Positions 28,277-37,527 of a stretch of DNA of 64,000 bases are shown piece by piece. Source of the stretch: Planctopirus ephydatiae (GTDB taxonomy: Bacteria > Planctomycetota > Planctomycetia > Planctomycetales > Planctomycetaceae). Each line of letters begins with the position of its first letter. Position 1 is the first letter of the stretch. The notes below the pieces were generated by a model, which saw only the letters and a list, made by a program, of their open reading frames with translations, was not told where the DNA came from and made no database searches. The position numbers were made by a program, and so were the translations under genes. The stretch lies in contig NZ_CP036299.1 of the NCBI RefSeq assembly GCF_007752345.1, positions 186,001 to 250,000 on the forward strand, given 5' to 3'.

Positions 28277-28909
28277 TCAGGTTCCCGGGAGGCTGAGTCC
28301 GTCTTCTCCCAGAACATTTCTCAATTTGCGCAGGGCTCTCAAATGGCGCATGCCGGCGGCTGGTGGTGTGAGCCCCAGAATCTCGGCCACTTCGTTATTC
28401 CCCAATTGTTCAAAGTGACGCATCAGGATCATCTCGCGATCATCCGCCTCAAGTTGTTCGAGTGCCAGCAGAAATCGTTCCTCGAACTCGCGGCGAATGT
28501 TCTCAGCCGCCGGTGTCAGTTCATCGTCTTTGAACTGATCCATCAGTTGATCGCCGGAATTCTCCTGGCTGACGGGTAAAGCCTGTTCTCGATCCATGCT
28601 CCGCCGGAGTGCACCGCGATGCCGACGATGCAGATCGATCATGCGGTCCCGCGCCAGATGTCTCAGCCAGACATGAAAAGGGAGACGGGGATTTTCGAGA
28701 TATTCCCGCAGTCGCCCGGAGGCTTCCATAAAGACATCCTGGACCACGTCACTGGCATCGACCCGGCGGGCCATCTGCCGATCCAGCCGCAATTCAATCA
28801 TCCGGCGCAGGGGTGTACGGTGTCTCTCCAGAAGTTCATTGACAGCTTTGTCATTCCCTTCCCGGAGGTTCTGCAGCAGTGCATCAGTCTGGATCGTATT
28901 TTCTTGCAT
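28277..28909 (-). CDS. ECF-type RNA polymerase sigma factor
   Basis: A 210-residue sigma-70-family factor. Region 2 is at about 20-95 (MARRVDASDVVQDVFMEASGRL, the DVVQD segment is the -10 recognition part) and region 4 is at about 140-200 (LLALEQLEADDREMILMRHFEQLGNNEVAEILGL then an HTH ending MRHLRALRKLRN). The linker is longer than in classical ECFs, as in planctomycete-specific groups. The gene converges on glcF. No anti-sigma factor is adjacent, suggesting control by another route such as the Ser/Thr kinases common in these organisms (inference). Promoter targets unknown. Confidence 0.93.
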   Translation of the reverse strand: MQENTIQTDALLQNLREGNDKAVNELLERHRTPLRRMIELRLDRQMARRVDASDVVQDVFMEASGRLREYLENPRLPFHVWLRHLARDRMIDLHRRHRGALRRSMDREQALPVSQENSGDQLMDQFKDDELTPAAENIRREFEERFLLALEQLEADDREMILMRHFEQLGNNEVAEILGLTPPAAGMRHLRALRKLRNVLGEDGLSLPGT

Positions 28910-29037
28910 GCCTCAATTATGACTGAAAAAACAACCGCACTGCACGTCAGAATTGGGAGCAACGTCACGTTTCCAACTCATGAGAACGATTTTGCTGGTA
29001 ATCCCTCGGGCCAGGGATCTCAATTCTCACAAACCGG

Positions 29038-29988
29038 TCAGCGTCGATCACGACGCTGCAGATTCCAGCAAATTCCCTCAAGAACTGTCGCAAAGTGAAT
29101 CTCGACAATATCTTCCACTCGAGGCGAATACCCTCCCGCCATGCTGATGGCCACGGGCAGGTCATACTGCTCACAAAATCGGTACACCAGCCTGTCGCGA
29201 GCCCGTAACCCGGCTTTCGTTAACGCCAGCCGTCCCATTTTGTCTCCCTCGAAGGGATCAGCACCCGCCAGAAACAACACCAGATCGGGTTGCGGAAAGC
29301 GCCTGGCACATGCGGCTAATCCCTCATCGAGAGCCGCCAGATAGGCGTCATCGCCGGTTTCATCGGGCAGACCACAATCCAGATCACTGGTCTCTTTCAC
29401 AAACGGATAGTTGCGTTCGCTGTGAATCGAGAAGGTGAAAATCGAGGGATCCTGCCGGGTGATGGCGGCTGTCCCATTCCCCTGATGGACATCGCCATCG
29501 ACAATCAACACTCGCTGAACCAGTTGTTCCTTCTGCAGCACTCGGGCGGCAATCACGCTGTCGTTAAAGATGCAAAAACCTTCGGCCCGGTCGGCATAGG
29601 CATGATGAGTTCCTCCTGCCAGATTCGCTCCAAACCCATGCACCAGCGCCGAACGGGCGGCTTCGATGGTGGCACCCGAAGACCGCCGTGATCGCTCAAT
29701 CAACTCGGGCGACCAGGGAAACCCCAGCCGCTTGATGTCGTCGCGAGTCATCTCACCTGCCGACACCTTGTATAAGTAGTCGGCATTGTGCGCCAGTAGA
29801 ATCTGCGCATCGGTGGCAGCGGGTGGTTCCAAAAGCTCGATGGTACAAGGATCAATTTCACCACTTCGCAGGGCCAGATCGATCCGTTCTCTCAATGCTG
29901 AATATTTGCTCATCGGGAAGCGATGGCCAGGTGGCAAGGGGAGGACAAATCGCTCGGTCGTGTAGATATGCATGCAAAAATCACTCAT
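29038..29988 (-). CDS. Histone-deacetylase-superfamily (AcuC-like) amidohydrolase
   Basis: A 316-residue class I deacetylase-like enzyme. Catalytic His pair GGTHHAYADRAEGFCIFND near 128-146, zinc-binding DGDVHQGNG near 170, and LAGADPFEGD near 246 with the third metal Asp are present, and a GGYS loop (MAGGYSP) is near 286. Bacterial members deacetylate acetoin-related enzymes, polyamines or other amides; the N-terminal FVLPLPPGHRFPMSKYSALR matches the small-metabolite/polyamine branch. It is likely cytoplasmic. The start at 29988 gives MSDFC; an ATG five codons in (MHIYTTERF) is just as good. The gene is divergent from the downstream sulfatase. Confidence 0.93.
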   Translation of the reverse strand: MSDFCMHIYTTERFVLPLPPGHRFPMSKYSALRERIDLALRSGEIDPCTIELLEPPAATDAQILLAHNADYLYKVSAGEMTRDDIKRLGFPWSPELIERSRRSSGATIEAARSALVHGFGANLAGGTHHAYADRAEGFCIFNDSVIAARVLQKEQLVQRVLIVDGDVHQGNGTAAITRQDPSIFTFSIHSERNYPFVKETSDLDCGLPDETGDDAYLAALDEGLAACARRFPQPDLVLFLAGADPFEGDKMGRLALTKAGLRARDRLVYRFCEQYDLPVAISMAGGYSPRVEDIVEIHFATVLEGICWNLQRRDRR

Positions 29989-30145
29989 GATGGCGAGGAA
30001 GTCTCAACCACTCAGGAGATCCGATAAGTACCGGAAACTTGAGTGGCTGCCAGAGGGATGTTGTGAACGAGGGCAATTTCATCGACTTATATGCGTTGAA
30101 TTTCGAAAACTTGCACTTCTGCAGATTTTAGACCTGGAGACTTCC

Positions 30146-31666
30146 ATGCGTCATGAATTTATGACCAGCCAGCCTGTCAATCGTCGGGATCATCGAGCTG
30201 CGCATCCCACCTCCTCGTTCCTGTGTCAGTTGGCGATCAGCCTGTCACTGTGTCTCTGGCAGGCAGGCTCGATCACAAAAGTGATTGCAGCCGAGACTCG
30301 GCCTGAAAAACCGAATGTGATCATCATCAATTGCGATGACCTGGGCTATGCCGATGTGGGCGCGTTTGGTGCTACGATCTGCAAGACGCCTCAGATTGAC
30401 AGGATGGCCAGAGAAGGGGTGAAAGCCACTTCATTTTATGTCGCTCAAGCCGTTTGCTCGGCTTCTCGCACAGCCCTGCTCACAGGCTGCCTGCCGAATC
30501 GTATCGGAATTCTCGGGGCACTCAGTCATGTTTCGAAGAACGGCATCGCTGACAGCGAAGTGACTCTGGGCGAACTCTTTCAGTCACAAGGGTATTCCAC
30601 CGCCATGTATGGCAAATGGCACCTGGGCTGTCAGGCTCAGTTCCTGCCTGGTCGTCATGGGTTTGACGAAGCCTTTGGGATTCCTTACTCGAACGATATG
30701 TGGTCCAAAAACCCCAATGGCAAGTTCCCTCCCTTGCCTCTTTTCCGGCAGAAAGGGGATTCACCCGCTGAGATCATTGGCCATGACACCGATCAATCCC
30801 GCTTCACGACAGACTTCACGATGGCAGCGGTTTCGTTTATCGACCGGCACGCCGACAAACCCTTCTTCATCTATCTCGCTCACCCCATGCCCCACACGCC
30901 GATTTTTGTCAGCGAAGAGCGCAACAGCGGTGACAGAGCCCAGCTTTACCGAGATGTCATCGGCGAGATTGACTGGTCGGTTGGAACCATTCGACAGACA
31001 CTCGAAAAGCATCAACTCACTCGCAAAACACTGGTGATTTTTACTTCTGATAATGGCCCGTGGCTGGTTTTTGGAAATCATGCCGGCAGCACAGGGCCGC
31101 TCCGCGAAGGGAAAGGAACCATGTGGGATGGTGGTGCCCGCGTTCCGTTTGTGGCCTGCTGGCCCGGTGTCATACCGCCCGATACGACGGTCGATCTTCC
31201 CATGGCCACCTACGACCTCTTTCCCACCTTTGCCAAAATGCTCGGTGCTAAACTTCCTGATCATCCGATCGATGGCGTGGATATCTGGCCCCAATTGACT
31301 GGTACCTCGAAAGTACAACCCCACAAATCGCTCTGGTTCTACTATGGCCGCGATTTGATTGCTGTGCGTTCCGGCCCATGGAAGCTCGTCTTCCCGCACA
31401 CTTATGTCCATCCCGTGGAGCGGGGAAATGATGGCCAGCGCGGAAAGCTTGTCAACCAGAAGTTCAACGAGTTAGCACTTTACAATCTGGAATCTGATAT
31501 TGGTGAAACGACGAATCTGGCCAGCCAGCATCCCGAAATCGTCGCGCAATTGGAGGCCTATGCTGAAGTCGCCCGTAACGAACTGGGTGACGCTTTGACC
31601 AATCGCAAAGGGAGCGGAGTCCGCCCTCCCGGCACAGTCAACGATTCCCCATCACTTGGAAACTGA
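30146..31666 (+). CDS. Secreted sulfatase, second type
   Basis: A 506-residue sulfatase with an N-terminal signal region (FLCQLAISLSLCLWQAG) then KPNVIIINCDDLGYADVGAF, the metal-binding start. The catalytic motif is CSASR in QAVCSASRTALLTGCLPNR near residue 98, a C-x-A-S-R variant rather than the CxPSR of the other sulfatase in this window; alanine at this position is tolerated in family members. GKWHLG near 150 and IFTSDNGP near 298 are present. The ATG at 30146 follows CTGGAGA by six bases; the frame is open further upstream (29972) but overlaps the divergent deacetylase start. Substrate probably a sulfated carbohydrate. Confidence 0.92.
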   Translation: MRHEFMTSQPVNRRDHRAAHPTSSFLCQLAISLSLCLWQAGSITKVIAAETRPEKPNVIIINCDDLGYADVGAFGATICKTPQIDRMAREGVKATSFYVAQAVCSASRTALLTGCLPNRIGILGALSHVSKNGIADSEVTLGELFQSQGYSTAMYGKWHLGCQAQFLPGRHGFDEAFGIPYSNDMWSKNPNGKFPPLPLFRQKGDSPAEIIGHDTDQSRFTTDFTMAAVSFIDRHADKPFFIYLAHPMPHTPIFVSEERNSGDRAQLYRDVIGEIDWSVGTIRQTLEKHQLTRKTLVIFTSDNGPWLVFGNHAGSTGPLREGKGTMWDGGARVPFVACWPGVIPPDTTVDLPMATYDLFPTFAKMLGAKLPDHPIDGVDIWPQLTGTSKVQPHKSLWFYYGRDLIAVRSGPWKLVFPHTYVHPVERGNDGQRGKLVNQKFNELALYNLESDIGETTNLASQHPEIVAQLEAYAEVARNELGDALTNRKGSGVRPPGTVNDSPSLGN

Positions 31667-31771
31667 CAGGAGTATTGAACGCCATGGCCTCAACCCGCGT
31701 GTCGCTCTGATTTCATCGATCGCGCCACGTTGATCACAAGGCCAACTCAACGCTTACTCCATTCAGGCGTA

Positions 31772-32428
31772 TCACTCATTCAAATCTGCCTGTGGGTGGA
31801 ACTGGGCTGCGGCTGGCAAAGGCAAAGTTGCCTTGTCAGCATGAACCCCGGACAAGGGGCCTGATGACATGACCGGAGCCACCAGAAAATCCTCCATCGA
31901 GAAGCGAACCTCCCGATAGGCAGCCGCGGGGGCCCATAACGTCTCCCAGCGGGACGAGCGCACTTTCACCTGCCGCTCGTAATCTTCCATCCAGACACCA
32001 TGAAAAATGTAGTCACGACCTTGATGCGTAAAGCAGGGTTCAGTGGCCAGATTCGGCTCCTCAACCGCTTCGTGCGAAGGAGTGTTGGCCAGTCGCTGGA
32101 GTGCAGGAGGTGTTCTTTCCGTCACATCGTAGGCGAAGACCATCACGGCCCGAAAACTCTTCCCAAAGACTTCTTCCCACCGCCTCAGGCTGATCAGATC
32201 GTCGGCAGTCACCCAGTTCTCAGACAGCTGGCTGGTGCGCGCTTTGCGACCTTTGACTTCGACCAGCAGGTTCTGGCCCCGCGCACCATACACAATGTAA
32301 TCCATCGATTTAAGACTGGCCTGCGCCAGCAGTGCCCGGCGGGTTTCATCGACAGCAATGTACGGAATCCCTCTGTCTCGTAAATACATCTCGAACGACA
32401 GATCGTAATGATTCCAGCGACGAGCCAT
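31772..32428 (-). CDS. HYExAFE-family protein, PD-(D/E)XK nuclease-like
   Basis: A 218-residue planctomycete-type protein opening with RWNHYDLSFEMYLRDRGIPY, a variant of the HYExAFE signature (here HYDLSFE), followed by AVDETRRAL. The segment SLKSMDYIVYGARGQNLLVE then VKGRK (residues 39-61) fits a PD-(D/E)XK nuclease core, with Asp43, Glu57 and Lys59 as candidate catalytic residues. The C-terminal half (WETLWAPAAAYREVRFS) has no assigned role. The family has no established function; a nuclease or DNA-repair role is inference from the motif. It sits in a leftward group with sixA and a YkgJ-type gene. Confidence 0.82.
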   Translation of the reverse strand: MARRWNHYDLSFEMYLRDRGIPYIAVDETRRALLAQASLKSMDYIVYGARGQNLLVEVKGRKARTSQLSENWVTADDLISLRRWEEVFGKSFRAVMVFAYDVTERTPPALQRLANTPSHEAVEEPNLATEPCFTHQGRDYIFHGVWMEDYERQVKVRSSRWETLWAPAAAYREVRFSMEDFLVAPVMSSGPLSGVHADKATLPLPAAAQFHPQADLNE

Positions 32429-32499
32429 AACAAATCCACTTGCCTGGAAAAATCGACAGCCGAGACCTTATTGGTAACCCGTTCGAGGGGCCCGCATCA

Positions 32500-32994
32500 C
32501 TATGGATCAAGATCCTCGGGTGTCACCAGTTGCACCAGTTTCCCGCGGACAGCCAGTGTCATTTCCGGCCAGTCCGAAATCGGAAGTTCTACAACAGCCA
32601 GCGTACAGGTAGGGACCGCCCGGCCGGTTCCCGTCAGACGCGTGAGGTACTCCTGCAACCCTTCATTATGCCCCACAACCAGCAGCAGTTCGCAATCGGA
32701 GGGTGCTTCCTGCAGGAGTGGTGGATAATCGGTTTCGTGACACATGTAGAGCCGACGACGGATCATCACTAAAGGAGAATGTCCAAAGGCACTCCCCACC
32801 AGCCGCAATGTATCCACGGTGCGGCGTGAACTGCTCGACATGATGAAGTGCGGGATCAGTTCCTGACGGACAATCCAGTCTCCCAACCGGTTCGCGTCTT
32901 CGCAGCCACGCGGTGCCAGGGCACGTTCATGGTCGAGTCCGCTGGCATCTTCAGCGACGGCTTTTGCATGTCGTAACAGGAGCAGTCTTTTCAT
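32500..32994 (-). CDS. sixA: SixA-like phosphohistidine phosphatase
   Basis: A 164-residue histidine phosphatase with the RHAKA form of the RHG motif (LLLLRHAKAVAE, His8 as nucleophile), the second catalytic-site region SSSSRRTVDTLRLVG and the C-terminal His in LLLVVGHNEGLQEYL near 108. Short members of this branch are SixA enzymes, which dephosphorylate histidine phosphotransfer domains or the PTS phosphocarrier NPr in E. coli. The ORF is complete. 71 bp separate it from the HYExAFE gene downstream. Confidence 0.93.
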   Translation of the reverse strand: MKRLLLLRHAKAVAEDASGLDHERALAPRGCEDANRLGDWIVRQELIPHFIMSSSSRRTVDTLRLVGSAFGHSPLVMIRRRLYMCHETDYPPLLQEAPSDCELLLVVGHNEGLQEYLTRLTGTGRAVPTCTLAVVELPISDWPEMTLAVRGKLVQLVTPEDLDP

Positions 32995-33182
32995 GGTCTC
33001 CTCCTTAGCCGAATGGCAGCCGCGAATGGGTTCGAGTGGATTGAGTCGTTACATTATCGACTGCAAAACATCTTGCCGCATTTCCAGATCGTGCACCAGC
33101 AGATTCTTCGAATGCAGCGAAGAACTTGCCCCGCAAGGATCGCCAGGATTCTTCAGGTTCTAGAATCCTTACTCTTAAGTGT

Positions 33183-34499
33183 TCACGATTCACGGGTGAT
33201 GTCCCAGATCAGGCTGGTGAGTTGATCTCGACGGACAAAACTGCGCAGCCGCGATTTGACACTGCGCATCCCTAAAGCCGGTGAATAGCCATGATTATGA
33301 TCAACGCGTGCCAGAGCCGCTTCCAGATCGACGGCTTGAATCACGCAGGGTTCCGAGGTGCTGCCCGGCCCGGCACGGTATCGTCTGGCGAGAGCATGCC
33401 AGCGGGCCAGCCAGATCGTCACAGGAATTGTCAGCAAGAGGCTCCAGAACCCTTCAATAACTGGTTCGTGATAATAAGCCGGCCCGAAGAAGGCCCGGCT
33501 CTGCAGCTTGGTGACCAGATATCTTGTCAGCAGTTCGGCGGCGGCGGGAGTATTCCAGGGTAATGCCTGTTCGACATCACGAATAGGAATTCCCTTCCAG
33601 TCAGTGGCCAGATCAGGTAGGCGACCTTTGCGAAAGGTAAAGACCAGAATATCCTGCAACAGCTTCCAGCGACCGGCCCAGCCCTTCGACTGGTCCACAA
33701 TGGTATCTTCGCGCGTGTAGTAGGCCACCAGTTGCGTAAAGCCCACCAGCGTCAGACGATCGGCCGGAGGGACCATGACCGTCTGCTCGTCCGGCAGCAA
33801 TTGAGCCACTGTTTCGCGAACCACGCGGATCGTTTCCCGCAATTGAGCGACAGTCAGATCTGTCAGATTGGTCGTTGAAATCAGCTCGGTCCATGCCGCC
33901 ATACGAACCAGGCGCAAACGCAGAGGGACGTCGCGTTGCTGCAGTTCGTCCAGCAGCGCAGCGATCAGCACATCGACCAATGGCCACGCTCCCGGTGAGC
34001 GATCGGAAAGCCTCGGTGCAGGGATCTCCTCAGGCCAGTCGGCAATCGTCTCCTGTGCCAGTTGCTTGAGTTCTGCCTGTTGAGACCCGAGATCACGACC
34101 GGCATTGCGAATGACAGAAGGACAACTGTAGCGCAAGCCGACAACCAACCCTTTACCTGTGGGATGAAACACATACGGATAGAGCCGGCAGGGTAAAGGC
34201 TTGGCGGGTTCTCCAAACCTGGCATGGATCTGGCAGAGACCTTCGTCCGTCAAAAACACACACGCTCCATCGGCTCGCTGCGATAATCGGTAACGTCCTT
34301 CGGAAGTTCGGCCCAAAGGAACATAAGGAGGCAAGCCTTCCGGAAGTTCGGCTGCATTCCAGCCCTGGCTGTCAATGCGTTGGCGCTCAGCTTCCGTGAT
34401 TTCAATGAGATGTTTTTTGCAGCACCCGCCGCAATTGTGGCAGCTCCAGTTCTGCAGAAGAGGCAGTTCCAGAAGTCGAGCATTCGGTCGCTTGGCCAT
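33183..34499 (-). CDS. YkgJ-type cysteine-cluster protein
   Basis: A 438-residue protein with a Cys-rich N-terminus: WSCHNCGGCCKKHLIEI near residues 18-34 and, after a linker, ACVFLTDEGLCQIHARFGEPAKPLPCRLYPYVFHP near 79-113. This is the YkgJ/CxxCxxCC metal-binding domain (PF03692), binding Zn or Fe-S in members studied; bound metal is unknown here. The C-terminal 300 residues contain several hydrophobic helices near 330-370 (FWSLLLTIPVTIWLARW), with no assigned function. Long C-terminal extensions are known among planctomycete members, but this one is not characterised. It starts at the ATG at 34499. Confidence 0.87.
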   Translation of the reverse strand: MAKRPNARLLELPLLQNWSCHNCGGCCKKHLIEITEAERQRIDSQGWNAAELPEGLPPYVPLGRTSEGRYRLSQRADGACVFLTDEGLCQIHARFGEPAKPLPCRLYPYVFHPTGKGLVVGLRYSCPSVIRNAGRDLGSQQAELKQLAQETIADWPEEIPAPRLSDRSPGAWPLVDVLIAALLDELQQRDVPLRLRLVRMAAWTELISTTNLTDLTVAQLRETIRVVRETVAQLLPDEQTVMVPPADRLTLVGFTQLVAYYTREDTIVDQSKGWAGRWKLLQDILVFTFRKGRLPDLATDWKGIPIRDVEQALPWNTPAAAELLTRYLVTKLQSRAFFGPAYYHEPVIEGFWSLLLTIPVTIWLARWHALARRYRAGPGSTSEPCVIQAVDLEAALARVDHNHGYSPALGMRSVKSRLRSFVRRDQLTSLIWDITRES

Positions 34500-34700
34500 C
34501 AGAGAAAACCATTCCAGTGGCGTCAGATCATGCCGCCGATTATTCTGCGCAAGGATTTATTGATATGTTCTCACGAACAGCGTTTTACAGCATACCGACT
34601 GGCCCAATCTCCGGGATAATCGAACTGCAGAAAGCCATCCATACTTTATCCAGTCCACGGTCTGAAGCTGTGGCTGCTGTCGGATTCAAGGATTTTCTCC

Positions 34701-36005
34701 ATGCTACGTCCATTGATTGATCTGCGGTTTTCGGAAGCTGGACTGTTTTTGAGCCGCGGGGTGCTGGCCATGTGGGTGCTGACCTTTGGTCTGTGGTCCG
34801 CCAGCCACGCACAGCACAACTGGCCCCAATTTCTGGGGCCGGAAGGAAATGCTCATGCTCAGAGTACGAAACTTCCCGTCACGATCGGCGAGGAGAACAT
34901 CTTCTGGCAAACCGCCATTCACGGGAAAGGCTGGTCTTCTCCCGTCATCTGGGACAATGACCTGTGGATGACTACGGCGACTCCCGATGGGCACAAGCTC
35001 TCGGTGATCTGCGTCGATAAACCCTCGGGCAAGATCGTGCTCGACAAGCTGCTGTTCGAAGTCGAGAAGCCCAGCGAAATCCATGATTTCAACAGCTATG
35101 CGTCGCCGACACCTGTCTTGGAGAATGGGAAGGCCTGGATCAGTTTTGGCAGCTATGGCACAGCCTGCCTGGCGGGCCGCTCGGGTGAAGTGCTCTGGCA
35201 AAGGCGCGATCTTCCATGTGAGCATTTTCGTGGCCCCGGAAGTTCACCCATCCTTTTCGAGAATTTGTTGATTCTGCACATGGACGGCTTTGATTTTCAG
35301 TATGTGGTAGCTCTCGACAAGGAAACAGGCCAGACCGTCTGGAAAGTCGATCGTCAGGTCGAATATGGCTCTGAAAATGGCGACTTCAAGAAAGCCTTCT
35401 GTACCCCCACCATCATTCAGGTCAATGGCCAACCACAACTGATCAGCCCCACATCCAAGGCAAGTCTGGCCCTGGATCCGCGCACGGGGAAAGAGATCTG
35501 GCGGATTCGCTTTAAGGAATTCTCAGCCACTGTGAGGCCGGTGTATGGGAATGGTCTGGTCTTTATCAACACCGGCTTCGGCAAGGCAGCGCTGCATGCG
35601 GTCGATCCGACAGGAACAGGCGATGTGACCGAAACCCACGTTCGCTGGAGTGCTGCCAAAGGCATCCCTTCCAAGCCCACTCATGTGCTCGTCGATGACC
35701 TGCTCTTTATGGTACACGATGGGGGTGCCGCCACCTGCTTTGAAGCCATCACTGGCAAACAACTCTGGCAGGAGCGGCTCGGTGGCAACTATACCGCCAC
35801 ACCACTGTATGCAGATGGAAAACTCTGGTTCTTCAGCCAGGAGGGAAAGATCAAGGTGCTCAAGGCGTCACGCGAGTTTGAAGAACTGGGAGAAAGCCAG
35901 CTTGGCGACGGCTTCATGGCCTCACCAGCAGTGAGTGATGACCTGATGTATCTCCGCTCGCGAACAAACCTCTATCAGGTCGGTAGGAAACCTTCGGCCA
36001 ACTGA
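34701..36005 (+). CDS. Secreted PQQ-binding-like beta-propeller protein
   Basis: A 434-residue secreted protein: signal peptide about 1-37 (FLSRGVLAMWVLTFGLWSAS), then WPQFLGPEGNAHAQSTKLPV, the opening typical of planctomycete PQQ-like propellers. Blades carry repeated W/GxxxW-type strands: GKGWSSPVIWDNDLWMTTA, KETGQTVWKVDR, DPRTGKEIWRI and ITGKQLWQERLGG. These repeats resemble quinoprotein propellers, but no PQQ-binding residues can be confirmed. It may act as an envelope scaffold. It is convergent with yceI, with the 36091-36130 hairpin terminator between them. Confidence 0.9.
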   Translation: MLRPLIDLRFSEAGLFLSRGVLAMWVLTFGLWSASHAQHNWPQFLGPEGNAHAQSTKLPVTIGEENIFWQTAIHGKGWSSPVIWDNDLWMTTATPDGHKLSVICVDKPSGKIVLDKLLFEVEKPSEIHDFNSYASPTPVLENGKAWISFGSYGTACLAGRSGEVLWQRRDLPCEHFRGPGSSPILFENLLILHMDGFDFQYVVALDKETGQTVWKVDRQVEYGSENGDFKKAFCTPTIIQVNGQPQLISPTSKASLALDPRTGKEIWRIRFKEFSATVRPVYGNGLVFINTGFGKAALHAVDPTGTGDVTETHVRWSAAKGIPSKPTHVLVDDLLFMVHDGGAATCFEAITGKQLWQERLGGNYTATPLYADGKLWFFSQEGKIKVLKASREFEELGESQLGDGFMASPAVSDDLMYLRSRTNLYQVGRKPSAN

Positions 36006-36090
36006 ACCCTGCGCGTTTTAGCGAATGAGTTGATGGAAAAATGGGGGAACTTAAAAAAGGTAAGAAGGCAGGAGAGCGGATCAGACTCAC

Positions 36091-36130
36091 GAACGGAGCC
36101 CGGCTGCAGAGTTGCAGCCGGGCTCCGTTC
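36091..36130. terminator. Bidirectional terminator hairpin
   Basis: A perfect 18-bp stem: 36091-36108 pairs with 36113-36130 around a four-base loop (GAGT). It lies between the convergent propeller and YceI genes. No long T-run follows on either side, so efficiency is uncertain; the position suggests termination in both directions. Confidence 0.8.
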
Positions 36131-36170
36131 TGCTGTTTCAACTTGGAGCATTCGTCATCCAGGCTGTTGG

Positions 36171-36743
36171 TTACTTGGCTTTGACAGCCAGGCTCATCTG
36201 GACGTTTTCGTCGATCTTGCCAGCACCGTAGGTAATGCCCCACTGGCTGCGAGGCAGATTGAATTTGCTGGTCAATTCTACGCCACTCCCGGTCGATTTG
36301 ATCTGAGCAGGGAAGGTGATGCTGTTGGTCTTGCCATGGAGCGTCAGGTCGCCTGTCACGGTGTAACCTTCGGCTGTTTTGGCAATAGCGGTCGAGACAA
36401 ACTTGGCTTCGGGGTAGCGCTTGACTTCAAAGAAGTCCGGGGCCTTGAGATGACCAGTCAGCTTTTCATCATCCGACCAGACCGAGTCCATCACAATTGT
36501 GACAGTGATCTTGCCTTTGGTCAGGTCGTCCGGAGCTGAGAATGTCCCCGAAACCTGCTTGAAACCACCGGCATGAGACCCCTCCTTTTTGGTGCCGACA
36601 AAGCCGATGGTGGTGTTCTCACCTGTGAGCTTGTAATCGGCAGCCAGAATCTCGGAACCGGGAGACATGACCAGGGCAGTCATGACGAGAGTGGCTGCAA
36701 TCGTGGCAGCCGACGACTTGATGGCATTGAGAAGCGAAATCAT
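36171..36743 (-). CDS. YceI-family periplasmic lipid-binding protein
   Basis: A 190-residue YceI-like protein: signal peptide (SSAATIAATLVMTALVMSPG, cleaved near ILAA), then DYKLTGENTTIGFVGTKKEG and VSGTFSAPDDLTKGKITVTI, typical of the lipocalin-like YceI barrel. The family binds isoprenoid-like ligands; specific ligand unknown. The final DENVQMSLAVKAK is the last strand. It is a single gene converging on the propeller gene. Confidence 0.94.
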   Translation of the reverse strand: MISLLNAIKSSAATIAATLVMTALVMSPGSEILAADYKLTGENTTIGFVGTKKEGSHAGGFKQVSGTFSAPDDLTKGKITVTIVMDSVWSDDEKLTGHLKAPDFFEVKRYPEAKFVSTAIAKTAEGYTVTGDLTLHGKTNSITFPAQIKSTGSGVELTSKFNLPRSQWGITYGAGKIDENVQMSLAVKAK

Positions 36744-37132
36744 GCGTTCAATCTCCTGAGGAACTGGTCAAACATCCCTGACGTGGATCTCCCGATATTC
36801 GACGGTGATCCGGGCCTTCAAGGCAATCTGAACAAAAGTAACCCATCAGAATGCTATATCAAGCATCCAGGTTACACCGGGGAGTACCTCTGGCTGGCGC
36901 GAACCTTACAACAGGAACGGATTTTTATGATCACGGCTCGTTCGATCGACCGTACTGGTCACGTTCACCGTTGACTTGCGAGGATCGATCTTTAGAAAGT
37001 CCAATACGGATTCCAGGAATTAACTGCCATTTGAGTGCCATGCTTGCGGCTCGGAGCCAGCATGGCTAGTAGACTCTCCACGCACCATGGATTTCAGGGG
37101 TGGGTCTAAGGCATGCAACGAATAGTCCGTCC
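36744..37132. other. Intergenic region with family A repeat variant
   Basis: About 390 bp upstream of yceI. It contains a diverged family A palindrome at 37038-37066 (CCATGCTTGCGGCTCGGAGC then CAGCATGGC). No coding frame with family features recognised. Confidence 0.55.
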
Positions 37133-37480
37133 ATGCGGGAAACAGCAGAGAATCCATACTCAGTTGACGAAACAATTGTCAGTCCAAATGTGATGCGAGG
37201 TTCGGAGAGCGCAATGTCGATTGGCGAAGGCTGGCGAAACCTGTTTGAGAACTGGCCGGAAACCATTCCCCGCAATGGAATTCTGGTGACCAACTACAAC
37301 GAAACCGTCCCCTTCAAGGCCTTTATGATTTCGGGCAGCATTCTGCTTGTCGAGCGGGAAACGCCCGATAGCCAGGGGGCTCGTAAAGTCCTGATCGCTT
37401 ACGACTGCATTTCCGCCGTCAAGCTGACGACTCCACTCGATCTGCCGCGATTTCTCGTCATGGGCTTTCAGGCCCCGTGA
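37133..37480 (+). CDS. Small conserved-looking hypothetical protein
   Basis: A protein of up to 115 residues with no recognised domain. The compact core runs from GWRNLFENWPETIPRNGILV through FKAFMISGSILLVERETPD to ARKVLIAYDCISAVKLTTPL, with the hydrophobic pattern of an alpha/beta or beta-barrel domain and no membrane helix. The start is uncertain: ATG at 37133 is used, but the ATG at 37214 (MSIGEGWRN) is preceded by GGAGAG and leaves an 88-residue core. It ends 48 bp before the stop of the convergent regulator gene. Function unknown. Confidence 0.7.
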   Translation: MRETAENPYSVDETIVSPNVMRGSESAMSIGEGWRNLFENWPETIPRNGILVTNYNETVPFKAFMISGSILLVERETPDSQGARKVLIAYDCISAVKLTTPLDLPRFLVMGFQAP

Positions 37481-37527
37481 ACGACTTTGTCTGCAGTTTC
37501 CAGTAAAAGTTGGGTCGCACGGGCTGC

